DNA of 64,000 bases. Origin: Mycobacterium angelicum (GTDB taxonomy: Bacteria > Actinomycetota > Actinomycetes > Mycobacteriales > Mycobacteriaceae). The stretch spans positions 157,882 to 221,881 of the forward strand of contig NZ_MVHE01000006.1 in the NCBI RefSeq assembly GCF_002086155.1. Direction: 5' to 3'. The notes beneath the pieces are model-generated. The model had not been told where the DNA came from. It saw only the letters and a program-made list of their open reading frames with translations, and did not search any database. This document shows positions 41,246 through 53,466 of the stretch, in pieces. Position 1 is the stretch's first letter, and every line of letters begins with the position of its first letter. The position numbers were made by a program, and so were the translations under genes.

Positions 41246-41635
41246 ATGGCACGCGTAAAGCGGGCAGTAAACGCCCACAAGAAGCGGCGCTCCGTCCTTA
41301 AGGCCTCCAAGGGTTATCGGGGCCAACGATCCCGCCTTTACCGCAAGGCCAAAGAGCAGCAGCTGCACTCACTGAACTACGCCTACCGCGACCGTCGGGC
41401 ACGCAAAGGCGAGTTCCGCAAGCTGTGGATCTCGCGCATCAACGCCGCCGCGCGCGCCAACGACATCACGTACAACCGGCTGATCCAGGGCTTGAAGGCC
41501 GCCGGTGTGGAAGTGGACCGCAAGAATCTCGCCGACATCGCGATCACCGATCCCGCGGCCTTCAGCGCGCTGGTCGACGTCGCCCGGGCCGCACTGCCCG
41601 AAGACGTGAACGCACCTTCGGGAGAGGCCGCCTAG
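41246..41635 (+). CDS. rplT: 50S ribosomal protein L20
   Basis: Ribosomal protein of 129 residues that binds 23S rRNA early in 50S assembly. L20 signatures are seen: [10 protein letters not shown] at the N terminus, [15 protein letters not shown], then [15 protein letters not shown] and NAAARANDI. In other bacteria L20 represses this operon by binding its mRNA leader. The ATG is preceded by AGGAAATCA. Confidence 0.99.
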   Translation: MARVKRAVNAHKKRRSVLKASKGYRGQRSRLYRKAKEQQLHSLNYAYRDRRARKGEFRKLWISRINAAARANDITYNRLIQGLKAAGVEVDRKNLADIAITDPAAFSALVDVARAALPEDVNAPSGEAA

Positions 41636-41660
41636 CCTGCTGACCGAACGCTCGGCCAGG

Positions 41661-42413
41661 GTGGCGACGGCGGTCAAACTGCATCGTCACGTCGGCCGGC
41701 GGCGTGCGGGACGGTTCCTCGCCGAAGGACCCAACCTGGTCGAGGCCGCCGCAGCGCGCGGGCTGGTGCGCGATCTCTTCGTCACCGAGTCCGCGGCCCA
41801 GCGTTACGAATCGCTACTGGCCGCGCAGCAGGCGCCGGTCCATCTGGTCACCGAGCGCGCCGCAAAAGCGCTGTCTGACACGGTGACGCCGACGGGTCTG
41901 GTCGCGGCCTGCGACATGCCGTCAACGCGGCTGGATGAGGTGCTCAGCGGCGCACCCGCATTGATCGCGGCCGGGGTGGAGATCGGCGAGCCGGGCAATG
42001 CGGGCACGCTGATCCGCATCGCCGATGCCATGGGTGCCGCGGCGGTGATCCTGGCCGGCCACAGCGTCGACCCGTACAACGGCAAATGCCTGCGCGCCTC
42101 GACTGGCAGTATCTTCTCGATTCCCGTAGTCGTCGCACCCGACACCCACACGGCCATCACCGCTCTGCGCGCGGCCGGCCTGCAGGTGCTGGCGACCACG
42201 GTTGACGGTGAAATCTGCCTCGACGACGCCGATTTGGCTGCGCCGACGGCATGGCTGTTCGGGCCCGAATCACACGGCCTCTCCGACGAAATCGCCGCGG
42301 CGGCCGACCACCGGGTGCACATCCCGATGGCCGGTGGCGCCGAGAGCCTGAACGTGGCCGCTGCCGCGGCGATCTGCCTTTATCAGAGCGCGCGGGCACA
42401 CCTGGTGCGGTAG
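41661..42413 (+). CDS. tsnR: SpoU-family rRNA/tRNA 2'-O-methyltransferase
   Basis: SPOUT-class RNA methyltransferase named tsnR in M. tuberculosis. The 250-residue product has an N-terminal substrate-binding part (LHRHVGRRRAGRFLAEGPNLV) and the three SpoU motifs: GEPGNAGTLIRIADA near residue 110, WLFGPESHGLSDE near 195 and IPMAGGAESLNVAAAAAI near 220. The GTG at 41661 was used; M. tuberculosis begins some seven codons earlier at LTERSAR, where this genome has CTG codons (41637, 41640), so the true start may be a CTG just after rplT. It ends the infC operon. Confidence 0.93.
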   Translation: MATAVKLHRHVGRRRAGRFLAEGPNLVEAAAARGLVRDLFVTESAAQRYESLLAAQQAPVHLVTERAAKALSDTVTPTGLVAACDMPSTRLDEVLSGAPALIAAGVEIGEPGNAGTLIRIADAMGAAAVILAGHSVDPYNGKCLRASTGSIFSIPVVVAPDTHTAITALRAAGLQVLATTVDGEICLDDADLAAPTAWLFGPESHGLSDEIAAAADHRVHIPMAGGAESLNVAAAAAICLYQSARAHLVR

Positions 42414-42430
42414 CGCGCCCATCCGGACGG

Positions 42431-43462
42431 CTAGGCGGCCTTTTTGCGGCCGCGTGCCGGGCGCAGGCCGGCGATCGAGAGCGTTCCGTGCACCAGCGAC
42501 CCGGCCCGCTCCATCAAGAGCTTGGCCGGATTGCTGCGCGGCGGGAAGTAGTGCATCGGCAGGCCGCGGCGGTCGCGCGGTGGCGCCATGAAGCTGGGCG
42601 CCTCGACCAGCGGGGCGTCGCTCGAGACGCGCCCCTCCGCGCGGCGGTAGGCGGCCAGCGCACGTGGATGCAGACGGATCTCGTCGGGCACCGCCAAGAA
42701 AGCCAACTCGACCACTTTGCCGAACACGCGTAGCAGGATTTCGTCACCCGGCGTCCAGTGCATGCCCGCCTTCTCCCGCACGGCGGGCTCGAACAGCCCG
42801 GCGGCGATCCAGCGCTGACCAGCCACCAGCGGCTTGAAGATCTGGTCCCAGATCGGGGTGGGCATGAGCACGAACTTGGGCTTGGGGATGCGCATCTTGA
42901 AGATGTCCAGGGTGGCTTGGTTGATTTCCAGCTCGTCGCGGCCGACCCGCTCCCAGTACTCCTGGAACTCCTCCCACGACGTGGGCACCGGGCGCATGCT
43001 CATGCCGTACATGCGGTACCACTGCACGTGCTCGTCGAACAGTTGGCGCTTTTCGGCCTCGGTGAGGCCGCCACAGAAGTACTCGGCCACCTTGATGACG
43101 AGCATGAAGAACGTCGCGTGTGCCCAATAGAAGGTTTCTGGATTCAGTGCGTGGTAGCGACGGCCTTCGGCGTCGACGCCCTTGATGGTGCGGTGGTAGC
43201 CCTTGATCTGCTGGCCGGTCTGGGCCGCCCGGTCACCGTCGTAGACCACACCCATGATCGGGTACACCGAGCGGGCCACCCGCTGCAACGGTTCGCGCAG
43301 CAGAATCGAGTGTTCCTCGACGCCGGCTCCCAGCTCCGGATACATGTTCTGGATGGCGCCGATCCAGACGCCCATCATGCCCGTGCGCAAGTCTCCGAAG
43401 TATTTCCAGGTCAGCGAGTCGGGCCCGAGTGGCTCGGCGGAGGTGGTCGATACGACGGTCAT
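42431..43462 (-). CDS. MpaB-like oxygenase family protein (Rv1645c-like, DUF2236)
   Basis: Protein of 343 residues of the MpaB/latex-clearing oxygenase-like family, which use a heme or iron centre. Conserved segments are GIHY-type ATFFMLVIKVAEY with the preceding YWAHAT, and the central DEHVQWYRMYGM. M. tuberculosis Rv1645c sits at the same place, downstream of and convergent with tsnR. The substrate is unknown. ATGs at 43462 (MTVVSTT) and 43474 are both possible. Confidence 0.82.
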   Translation of the reverse strand: MTVVSTTSAEPLGPDSLTWKYFGDLRTGMMGVWIGAIQNMYPELGAGVEEHSILLREPLQRVARSVYPIMGVVYDGDRAAQTGQQIKGYHRTIKGVDAEGRRYHALNPETFYWAHATFFMLVIKVAEYFCGGLTEAEKRQLFDEHVQWYRMYGMSMRPVPTSWEEFQEYWERVGRDELEINQATLDIFKMRIPKPKFVLMPTPIWDQIFKPLVAGQRWIAAGLFEPAVREKAGMHWTPGDEILLRVFGKVVELAFLAVPDEIRLHPRALAAYRRAEGRVSSDAPLVEAPSFMAPPRDRRGLPMHYFPPRSNPAKLLMERAGSLVHGTLSIAGLRPARGRKKAA

Positions 43463-43791
43463 CACGGCCTCCATGCGCGTAATTTGCGCTCACGATAAAC
43501 GCTGACAACGCACGTTGTCTACGATTTCGGCGGATGGTCGCAGGCGGTGTTATCCGCCGTCCACACCGGCGTGCCAGCGCCGTGATCAGGCGCTATGACG
43601 GGAGTCCCGGCGCGCGGGCCAACCCGGGACCGGTGGGCCGGTCAACCTGCGCCAAGACGCCGGCGAAATGGCCGTCCGGACATCGGAAAGCGGCAAAAAT
43701 TCCTTTGGCCACGAAAGGATCGCTCAAGGTACACTTTGGATTTCCGAGCTCTACCCGGTTGTTTTCTTCTTGAGTAAAGGGGAGGCCAGCT
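43463..43791. other. Intergenic region, no gene seen
   Basis: Divergent spacer of about 330 bases between the Rv1645c-like gene and the PE gene. It must carry promoters for both. I see no ORF with coding character, no RNA gene and no clear repeat. Confidence 0.6.
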
Positions 43792-45174
43792 GTGTCGATT
43801 CTGAATGTGTCACCCGAAGTCGTGACTGCAGCGGCGGGGAGTTTGGAGAACATCGGTTCGGCAATGAGTGCCGCCAATTCGGCGGCTGCGGCACCGACGA
43901 CACGTCTGGTGGCTATGGCCGCGGATCAGGTATCGGCAGCCGTCACAGCGGCGTTGACGTCGTACGCTCAGCAATATCAAGCCCTCGGCTTGCAGGCTGC
44001 GGCGTTTCACGCCCAGTTCGCTCGCGCCGTGAGTTCCGGTGCGCTCGCATACCTCAGCTCTGAAATCGCCAACGCCGAGCAGGTGCTGATAAACGCCGTG
44101 AATGCCCCGGCGGTCGCACTACTGGGTCACGCAGTGATCCCGACCGGCCCCGTTGGCGGTCATGGGGGAGGCACAGTTTCTGCCGGCATACCTGCGACGA
44201 CAACCAGCGGCACCGTCGGCACGACTACCGCCGGCTCGGGCACCTCGGCTACCTCTGGCAGTACTGGTACCGCCACGTCGGGAACGACGACCGCCACCTC
44301 CGGCAGCACGGGTACCACGGTGTCGGGAACGACGACGGCCACCGCCGGCGGCACCACCGTCAGCACTGGTACCGCCGCAACCGATGTGACCACCGCATCC
44401 AGCGGCGCAGTGGTCAGCACCGGCACTGCCCTCACCGGCGTGACCGCCACATCCGGCGGCAGCACTGTGGTGACCGCAGGGACCAGCGGTGCCACCGATG
44501 CCACGACCGTGGGCACCGCCGTCGGGGCGGACCCCGGGACTACGGTCACCGTTACGCCAGTCGCCCCAGCTCCCGTCGTCGAGCCGGTCACCCCCGCCCC
44601 GGTCATCGACCCGGTCACCGGGGTTCCGATCAGCGGGGCCACCGGCGGCAGCGCCACCCTGTTGGATTCCGCTCCGGCCACCATTCCGCTGATCAATGCG
44701 AACACCCCATTCGGCCCCCTGTCGCTGACTCTGAGCGGAATGGAAGACCTGTTTACCGGTCAGATCACCATCGACTCGGGCTCAATCGCGTTGCCGGCGC
44801 CGCTTGCGCTCAGCTTTGATGCGCTGGGTCCGTATTACCTCGCAATGAATTCCCTACACCACAGCGGCACGGCATTTGTCAGCGCGATGCAACACGGAAA
44901 TGTGTTGGGGGCAGTAAATGCACTTTTCTTCGCTCCCACTAATGCCATGGGCGGCTTCTTCTTCGGCCATGACACGATTTCGCAGACGGTGCCCGCACCA
45001 GGGGGGTTCGGATACACCTCAGTCGGGTTCCAGGTTCCGGTCGGTGGGCTCTTCTCGCCTCTTCAGCCCCTCACACTGATTTTGACGCCTACCGGTAGCG
45101 CGCCGACGAACATTGCGTTGGGCGGCACGGAGGTCGGCGGTCTGCTACCTGGCCTCCTTAGCTTGTTCCACTAG
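43792..45174 (+). CDS. PE family protein with Thr/Ser-rich linker
   Basis: Protein of 460 residues at the place of PE17 (Rv1646). The PE domain (1-95) has the ESX secretion motif YxxxE as YLSSE. Residues about 123-253 are a mucin-like stretch rich in Thr, Ser, Gly and Ala, built from degenerate units such as TSGTTTATSGSTGT. A Pro/Val-rich stretch follows to about 285. The C-terminal 160 residues form a hydrophobic Gly/Pro-rich domain ending GGTEVGGLLPGLLSLFH, like the ends of the PE proteins at 56165 and 61119. It is probably secreted by ESX-5 to the cell surface. The start is GTG with GGGGAGG upstream. Confidence 0.9.
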   Translation: MSILNVSPEVVTAAAGSLENIGSAMSAANSAAAAPTTRLVAMAADQVSAAVTAALTSYAQQYQALGLQAAAFHAQFARAVSSGALAYLSSEIANAEQVLINAVNAPAVALLGHAVIPTGPVGGHGGGTVSAGIPATTTSGTVGTTTAGSGTSATSGSTGTATSGTTTATSGSTGTTVSGTTTATAGGTTVSTGTAATDVTTASSGAVVSTGTALTGVTATSGGSTVVTAGTSGATDATTVGTAVGADPGTTVTVTPVAPAPVVEPVTPAPVIDPVTGVPISGATGGSATLLDSAPATIPLINANTPFGPLSLTLSGMEDLFTGQITIDSGSIALPAPLALSFDALGPYYLAMNSLHHSGTAFVSAMQHGNVLGAVNALFFAPTNAMGGFFFGHDTISQTVPAPGGFGYTSVGFQVPVGGLFSPLQPLTLILTPTGSAPTNIALGGTEVGGLLPGLLSLFH

Positions 45175-45229
45175 CCCGGGCCCCGCGAAGCGTGTGTCGC
45201 GGATCGCAGCACACGCCGAACGCAACTGA

Positions 45230-46177
45230 TTGCCTGCCTTAGCCAAAACCACCTACCCTGGCCAGGTGGAGGTCGGGCTGGAGGATTCGGAGTCCGGCGT
45301 GCCCGACGATACGGCGACCGCGGTCTCGGAAGACGCTGCAGAGCGACGTTCTCCAGGCCGGTGGCTGAGAACCACAAACCACAGCCCTGGTGTGGTGGCC
45401 TTCGTCCGCCGCGCGCGACGGCTGTTACCTGGCGATCCCGAGTTCGGCGATCCGCTGTCCACAGCTGGAGACGGTGGTCCGCGTGCCGCGGCACGCGCCG
45501 CCGACCGGCTGCTGGGCGACCGCGATGCGGCGTCTCGGGAGGTAAGTCTGGGCGTGTTGCAGGTATGGCAGGCGTTGTCCGAGGCGGTTTCCCGCCGCCC
45601 GGCAAATCCGGAGGTCACGCTGGTTTTCACCGACCTTGTCGCATTCTCGACGTGGTCATTGCAGGCGGGCGACGATGCGGCCCTGACCCTGCTGCGCCAG
45701 GTGGCCCGCGCCGTCGAGCCCCCGCTGCTGGATGCCGGCGGACACATCGTCAAACGAATGGGCGACGGAATCATGGCGGTGTTCCGCAAGCCCGAGGTTG
45801 CCGTGCGCGCTGTCTGTGCGGCCACCGATGCCCTGAAATCCGTTGAGGTGGACGGCTATAGACCACGCATGCGGGTCGGTATCCACACCGGCCGCCCGCA
45901 ACGACTCGGTGCCGACTGGCTCGGTGTCGACGTGAACATCGCTGCTCGGGTTATGGAAAGGGCCACCAAAGGTGGCATCATGATTTCCAGCCCCACCCTG
46001 GACCTGATCCCGCAGAGCGAGTTGGACGCCTTGGGCGTCGTCGCTAAGCGGGCCCGCAGGCCGATGTTTTCCAGCAAACTCACTGGCATCCCTCCGGACT
46101 TGGCGATCTATCGCCTCAAGACTGGTAGAGAGTTGACAGCGACCGATGACCCGGATGTAACAAATTCCAATGCATAG
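45230..46177 (+). CDS. Class III nucleotidyl (adenylate) cyclase, Rv1647-like
   Basis: Soluble cyclase of 315 residues (Rv1647 about 316). The N-terminal part resembles the regulatory region of related mycobacterial cyclases. The catalytic domain begins near residue 125 with FTDLVAFSTW, whose Asp binds metal; KRMGDGIMAVF carries the second metal Asp; and the transition-state region is GVDVNIAARVMERA. Rv1647 makes cAMP from ATP. The product could be bound by the TB15.3-like protein in this window. The frame opens with TTG at 45230, giving the expected length; GTG at 45266 is another option. Confidence 0.9.
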   Translation: MPALAKTTYPGQVEVGLEDSESGVPDDTATAVSEDAAERRSPGRWLRTTNHSPGVVAFVRRARRLLPGDPEFGDPLSTAGDGGPRAAARAADRLLGDRDAASREVSLGVLQVWQALSEAVSRRPANPEVTLVFTDLVAFSTWSLQAGDDAALTLLRQVARAVEPPLLDAGGHIVKRMGDGIMAVFRKPEVAVRAVCAATDALKSVEVDGYRPRMRVGIHTGRPQRLGADWLGVDVNIAARVMERATKGGIMISSPTLDLIPQSELDALGVVAKRARRPMFSSKLTGIPPDLAIYRLKTGRELTATDDPDVTNSNA

Positions 46178-46186
46178 TGGAACCCG

Positions 46187-46987
46187 ATGATTTACGGCAT
46201 TTTCTCCCGGCTGTCCCGGGTCCGGTTCACGGTCGGTTATCTCGCAGCTCTTGCCTGGGTCAGCACTGTGATTCTCACGCTCAGTCCACAGGCGCACGAT
46301 CGCCTGATCCGCCATGCCAGCACCAATTTGCACAATCTGTCGCATGGCCGGCTGGGGACGCTGTTGGGCAGCGCCTTCGTCGTGGAAGCCGGCCCGCTCT
46401 ACTTCTGGATGCCGTTTCTGGCTTGTCTGCTCGCGCTCGCAGAGCTGCATCTGCACACCATCCGGTTGGTGGTGGCGTTCGTCGTCGGCCACGTTGGGGC
46501 GACGCTGGTGGTCGCGGCGGCTCTGGCCGCGGCGGTCGAATTCGGCTGGTTGCCATGGTCGATCACCCGGGCAAGTGATGTCGGCATGAGCTACGGCGCG
46601 CTCGCCGCGCTCGGCGCGCTGACCGCCGCGATTCCGCGGCGCTGGCAGCCGGCGTGGATCGGCTGGTGGGTCTCGGTGAGCGTGACGGCCGGTGTCGTGG
46701 GCGCGGAGTTCACCAACGCGGGGCACGCCATTGCCGTGATCCTGGGCGTGCTGGTAGCTACCCGCTTCCGCCACCCGATCCACTGGACACGGGTGCGGTG
46801 CCTGATGCTGGCGATGTCCTCGGGGTTCGGCTTCCTGCTCCTGGCGCACAGCTGGTGGGCAATGGTGGCCGGCCTGGTGATCGGTGTGCTGGGTGCCGCG
46901 CTGGCGCAGGTGTTCGCCGGGCGGGAACGGGTCGTCGGCCCGCCGGTGTCCGAGCAGCCAGTTGCGCAGCCGGTGCTGAGCGCCTGA
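46187..46987 (+). CDS. Rhomboid-like membrane protein (Rv1648-like)
   Basis: Polytopic membrane protein of 266 residues with about six transmembrane helices. A GMSYGALAAL segment near residue 130 and NAGHAIAVILG near residue 185 sit in helices as the catalytic Ser and His of rhomboid proteases do. An N-terminal HASTNLHNL segment recalls the rhomboid HxxxN region. I infer a rhomboid-type fold; protease activity is not proven. It follows the cyclase by 9 bases, so they are probably co-transcribed. Confidence 0.78.
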   Translation: MIYGIFSRLSRVRFTVGYLAALAWVSTVILTLSPQAHDRLIRHASTNLHNLSHGRLGTLLGSAFVVEAGPLYFWMPFLACLLALAELHLHTIRLVVAFVVGHVGATLVVAAALAAAVEFGWLPWSITRASDVGMSYGALAALGALTAAIPRRWQPAWIGWWVSVSVTAGVVGAEFTNAGHAIAVILGVLVATRFRHPIHWTRVRCLMLAMSSGFGFLLLAHSWWAMVAGLVIGVLGAALAQVFAGRERVVGPPVSEQPVAQPVLSA

Positions 46988-47031
46988 TCGGCGCGGCACT
47001 AAGTACGGCTTTCCCCATGCCGTCTTGTGGG

Positions 47032-47164
47032 TGAAGGTTTCTTCACAACAGCTTGACTGAGGAATCCCTCGTGCGCCATCGAGCTACCTCCGCCTTAGGG
47101 GGATAGTTGAAGATATCTTCAGTCAAGGATGGCCCAACCAGTCAAGAGTGTGAAGATTCCTTCA
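47032..47164. promoter_or_regulatory. Three palindromic operators upstream of the first TetR gene
   Basis: TGAAG-N4-CTTCA occurs three times: TGAAGGTTTCTTCA (47032-47045), the perfect palindrome TGAAGATATCTTCA (47108-47121) and TGAAGATTCCTTCA (47151-47164). They lie 56-188 bases before the TetR start and are typical in size and symmetry of TetR-family operators, so self-regulation is likely. Confidence 0.75.
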
Positions 47165-47219
47165 AAATCGAGGTAAGCTGTAACAGCGGGGTCTTCACCT
47201 AACGATTTGGGAGCCATCA

Positions 47220-47924
47220 TTGGCTGACGTCGACAACCGACCCAACCGCTTGCAGTTGCGCAAGCAGCGCACCCGCGCGGCGTTGATCGCGGCCGCGCAG
47301 GGGTTCATTGCCGCGGGTAAGTTCAACGTTCCGATTCAGGACATCAGCGAGGCCGCCGATGTCGGCGTCGGCTCGTTCTACAACCACTTCGAGACCAAAG
47401 AAGAACTCTTTGAGGCGGCCATCAACGAGGTCCTTGACGCCCATGGGGCGTTGCTGGACGCGTTAACCGCATCGATCGACGATCCGACCGAACGATTCGC
47501 CTTTAGTTTTCGGCTGACCGGGCGGATGTTTCCGCTGCCGCAGAGTCGGATTGTGCTCAATCACGGTTTGGCCCTGATCACTGCCGATCGCGGGCTGGGG
47601 CCGCGGGCCAAGCGTGACATCGCCGCCGCGGCGGCTGCCGGCAGACTTACCGTGACCGACCCGCAGCTTGCGATGGCGGTTGCCGCGGGCATGCTCTTGG
47701 GGCTGGGGGAATTGCTGCAAGCAGAACCCGAACGCGACGCGGCGCAAGTTACCGACCAGATCGCCGAAGACATGCTGAAAATGTTCGGAATGGCAGCCGA
47801 AGAGGCGCGCACGGTGTGCTGCACGCCCGTCGGTCTCGATGCGCTCGGTCGGTTGCAGGCGGCGGTCCAGCCGCCGTCGCAAACGGACATCGTTGGAACC
47901 GCGGCGGCTCGCTGGCGAGCGTAG
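47220..47924 (+). CDS. TetR family regulator, first of a tandem pair
   Basis: DNA-binding regulator of 234 residues. The HTH is at about 15-60 (RTRAALIAAAQGFIAAGKFNVPIQDISEAADVGVGSFYNHF, an unmistakable TetR signature), followed by a helical ligand-binding domain of unknown specificity. The start is TTG at 47220 after GGGAGC. It differs from its neighbour at 48072 at about 23 of the first 200 residues; the C-terminal tails are unrelated. The upstream regions are also alike, so the whole unit was duplicated. Confidence 0.93.
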   Translation: MADVDNRPNRLQLRKQRTRAALIAAAQGFIAAGKFNVPIQDISEAADVGVGSFYNHFETKEELFEAAINEVLDAHGALLDALTASIDDPTERFAFSFRLTGRMFPLPQSRIVLNHGLALITADRGLGPRAKRDIAAAAAAGRLTVTDPQLAMAVAAGMLLGLGELLQAEPERDAAQVTDQIAEDMLKMFGMAAEEARTVCCTPVGLDALGRLQAAVQPPSQTDIVGTAAARWRA

Positions 47925-47957
47925 CGGGCGTCGACAAGCTGGGGTCGCACCGATGCT

Positions 47958-48015
47958 TGAAGAATCTTCACTCAAGAATGATCGACCAATTACACTCCTT
48001 GCGAAGAAACCTTCA
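47958..48015. promoter_or_regulatory. Two further operator-like palindromes before the second TetR gene
   Basis: TGAAGAATCTTCA (47958-47970, 3-base spacer) and CGAAGAAACCTTCA (48002-48015, one mismatch) repeat the arms seen upstream of the first TetR gene. The bases that follow (CTTCACCTAACGATTT then GGAGC) are nearly the same in both copies, showing that the promoter was duplicated too. Confidence 0.65.
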
Positions 48016-48071
48016 TAACCGAGGAATGCTGTAGTCCAGAGTTCTTCACCTAACGATTTAGGAGCTGATCG

Positions 48072-48794
48072 GTGGCTGACGTCGAGAACCGGCCCAACCG
48101 CCTGCAGTTGCGTAAGCAGCGCACCCGCGCGGCGTTGATCGCGGCCGCGCAGGGGTTCATTGCCGCGGGCAAGTTCAATGTGCCGATTCAGGACATCAGC
48201 GAGGCGGCCGATGTTGGTGTCGGCTCGTTCTACAACCATTTCGAGAGCAAAGAAGAACTTTTCGACGCGGCCATCAACGAAGTCCTCGACGCTCATGGGG
48301 CGTTGCTTGATGCCTTGACGGCATCAATTGAGGACCCGGCCGAAACGCTGGCGTTTAGTTTTCGGCTGACCGGGCGGATGTTTCGTCAGCCGGAGAGCCG
48401 TATTGTGCTCAATCACGGTTTGGCCCTGATCACCGCCGACCGCGGTTTGGGGCCGCGGGCCAAGCGTGATATCGCCGCTGCGGCGGCCGCCGGCAGACTT
48501 ACTGTGAGCGACCCGCAGCTGGCGATGGCGCTAACCGCGGGCATGATTTTGGCCCTGGGTGAATTGCTGCATGCCGAGCCCGAGCGGGACGCGGCGCAGG
48601 CCACCGACGAGGTCGCCGAAGACATGTTGAAGATGTTCGGAATGGTTGCTGAGGAGGCGCACCGATTGTGCTCCATGCCGCTGGACCTGGATGCACTCAG
48701 TCAGTTGCAGGCGGTGGCTCAGCCTCCCTCGACTGGCTTGGCCTTGTCCTCGCCTGCGCCGACGGACGTCGACGAGCGCGTCGCTGAAGGGTAG
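48072..48794 (+). CDS. TetR family regulator, second of a tandem pair
   Basis: A 240-residue paralogue of the regulator at 47220, with a nearly identical HTH (recognition helix region VGVGSFYNHF unchanged). The two therefore probably bind the same operators. Most differences lie in the ligand-binding domain and the last 35 residues, so the two may respond to different ligands or form heterodimers. The start is GTG at 48072 after TTTAGGAGC. It ends convergently with the methyltransferase gene 21 bases away. Confidence 0.93.
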   Translation: MADVENRPNRLQLRKQRTRAALIAAAQGFIAAGKFNVPIQDISEAADVGVGSFYNHFESKEELFDAAINEVLDAHGALLDALTASIEDPAETLAFSFRLTGRMFRQPESRIVLNHGLALITADRGLGPRAKRDIAAAAAAGRLTVSDPQLAMALTAGMILALGELLHAEPERDAAQATDEVAEDMLKMFGMVAEEAHRLCSMPLDLDALSQLQAVAQPPSTGLALSSPAPTDVDERVAEG

Positions 48795-48815
48795 TTCCCG
48801 TCGTCGGGCAACGGC

Positions 48816-49919
48816 CTAGTTCGCTACCGCCTCAATGACGCCGAACGGTGAAACCGTCTCTATCACCCGCGTCATCTGAAGACCTGCGCGGCTCAGGAGT
48901 TGCTCGTACTCGGCGGCGGTGCGCTCGCGGGCAGAACCGAGCACCAACATTTCCAGGTCCAGCCACTTGCCCAGGAAATCGCGGTTGTGCTCAGGAATCA
49001 CTTGCTCGACCAGCAAGACTTTCTTGCCTGCGCCGGCCGCCGCGCGGACGTTGCGCAGGATGCGTACCGCGTCGTCATCGGTCCAGTCATGGATGATGAA
49101 CTTCAGCACGTAAGCATCACCGCCGCTTGGTATGTCGTCGTCGAAGAACGATCCTTCGGCGATCTGAACCCGGTCAGTGACGTGGTGTTCGGACAGTACC
49201 GATGAGGCTCCGGAGACCACTTTCGGCTGGTCGAACAGGATGCCGCGGGCGTGCGGCGCCGCGGTCAGAACCGCGGCCAACAGCCGGCCGTGCCCGCCGC
49301 CAACGTCGACCACCGTCGCAAATGCACTGAAGTCGTAGGCGGCGACCACGGGTGCGACGGCGAGTTCGGATGTGCTCGTCATCGCTTGATTGAAGATTGC
49401 GGCCAGGTCCGGTTCACTCGACAGGTAGTCGAAGAAGACCTTGCCGCGTAGTTCCTCGACAACGCTATGGCCGGTACGGATCGCTTGCGTCAGCTGGCTC
49501 CAGTGCTCGCGTTCCTGCGGAGTGCCGACCCATCTCGCCATTCCGCGCACCGACATTTTTGCGTCACTGCGGAGCGGATCGCCGAGCGGGGTCAGGGCGT
49601 AACGACCGTCGCGACGTTGCCGGAAGATGCCGTGTCCAATCAAGGCCCTCATGAGCCGACTGACGGCGTCGGCGTCCGCGCTGACCGCGGCCGCGAGTTC
49701 CCGGGCCGACATCGGACCCTTGGCCAGCGCGTCGGCGATGCCGAGGTCTGCGGCCGCGGCGATGGCCTGCGCTGACCACGCCGACAGAATCATTTCCATC
49801 AACGCCGCCTGGGGCGGAGCCATGCGCTGACGCAAGCGGGCGAGGTAGTGTCGCGCCGCTTCTACCGGGCGCACCGCCTTAACTGACGAAATCTTCAGTA
49901 AGTCCATGGCCGACAGCAT
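48816..49919 (-). CDS. SAM-dependent O-methyltransferase
   Basis: Protein of 367 residues of the plant/polyketide O-methyltransferase type (PF00891-like). It has an N-terminal winged-helix dimerisation domain (AAAADLGIADALAKGPMSARELA) and a C-terminal Rossmann domain with the SAM motif VVDVGGGHGRLL near residue 205 and the catalytic-region FIIHDWTDDD near 280. Such enzymes methylate phenolic hydroxyls. The nearest biosynthetic partner is unclear. An operator-like sequence TGACGAAATCTTCA lies at 49884-49897, near its first codons, so the TetR pair may control it. ATGs at 49919 and 49907 are both possible. Confidence 0.88.
   Translation of the reverse strand: MLSAMDLLKISSVKAVRPVEAARHYLARLRQRMAPPQAALMEMILSAWSAQAIAAAADLGIADALAKGPMSARELAAAVSADADAVSRLMRALIGHGIFRQRRDGRYALTPLGDPLRSDAKMSVRGMARWVGTPQEREHWSQLTQAIRTGHSVVEELRGKVFFDYLSSEPDLAAIFNQAMTSTSELAVAPVVAAYDFSAFATVVDVGGGHGRLLAAVLTAAPHARGILFDQPKVVSGASSVLSEHHVTDRVQIAEGSFFDDDIPSGGDAYVLKFIIHDWTDDDAVRILRNVRAAAGAGKKVLLVEQVIPEHNRDFLGKWLDLEMLVLGSARERTAAEYEQLLSRAGLQMTRVIETVSPFGVIEAVAN
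49884..49897. promoter_or_regulatory. Degenerate TetR-operator-like site at the methyltransferase start
   Basis: TGACGAAATCTTCA matches the TGAAG-N4-CTTCA pattern with one mismatch in the left arm. It lies 8-12 codons into the methyltransferase gene, where a bound repressor could block transcription. Confidence 0.4.
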
Positions 49920-50153
49920 GGCAGATTCGGCGCCCGTTGGCGATATCCGATCTGCGCGCCGTCACCTGCCAGCCAAGGCCAGGGCGCAGGGCGGGGTCTG
50001 GATAAGCGCCGGGCGAATATTCATCAAATTGCGATTGTGGAATGAGATTCGAATTTATCACCGGCGGTGCAAGCGCAATTTTTACAATTGAAACTCGAAT
50101 AATTACGTGGCAACGTTATTGCGAAGTGATAAATGGGGCCGGAGGACTGCGAG

Positions 50154-53465
<3,312 letters not shown>

Positions 53466-53466
<1 letters not shown>

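Noticed and set aside
46187..46999. Minus-strand frame of 447 residues (45656-46999) across the cyclase and rhomboid-like genes
   Set aside because: It spans two convincing plus-strand genes and their junction and has shadow-type composition.
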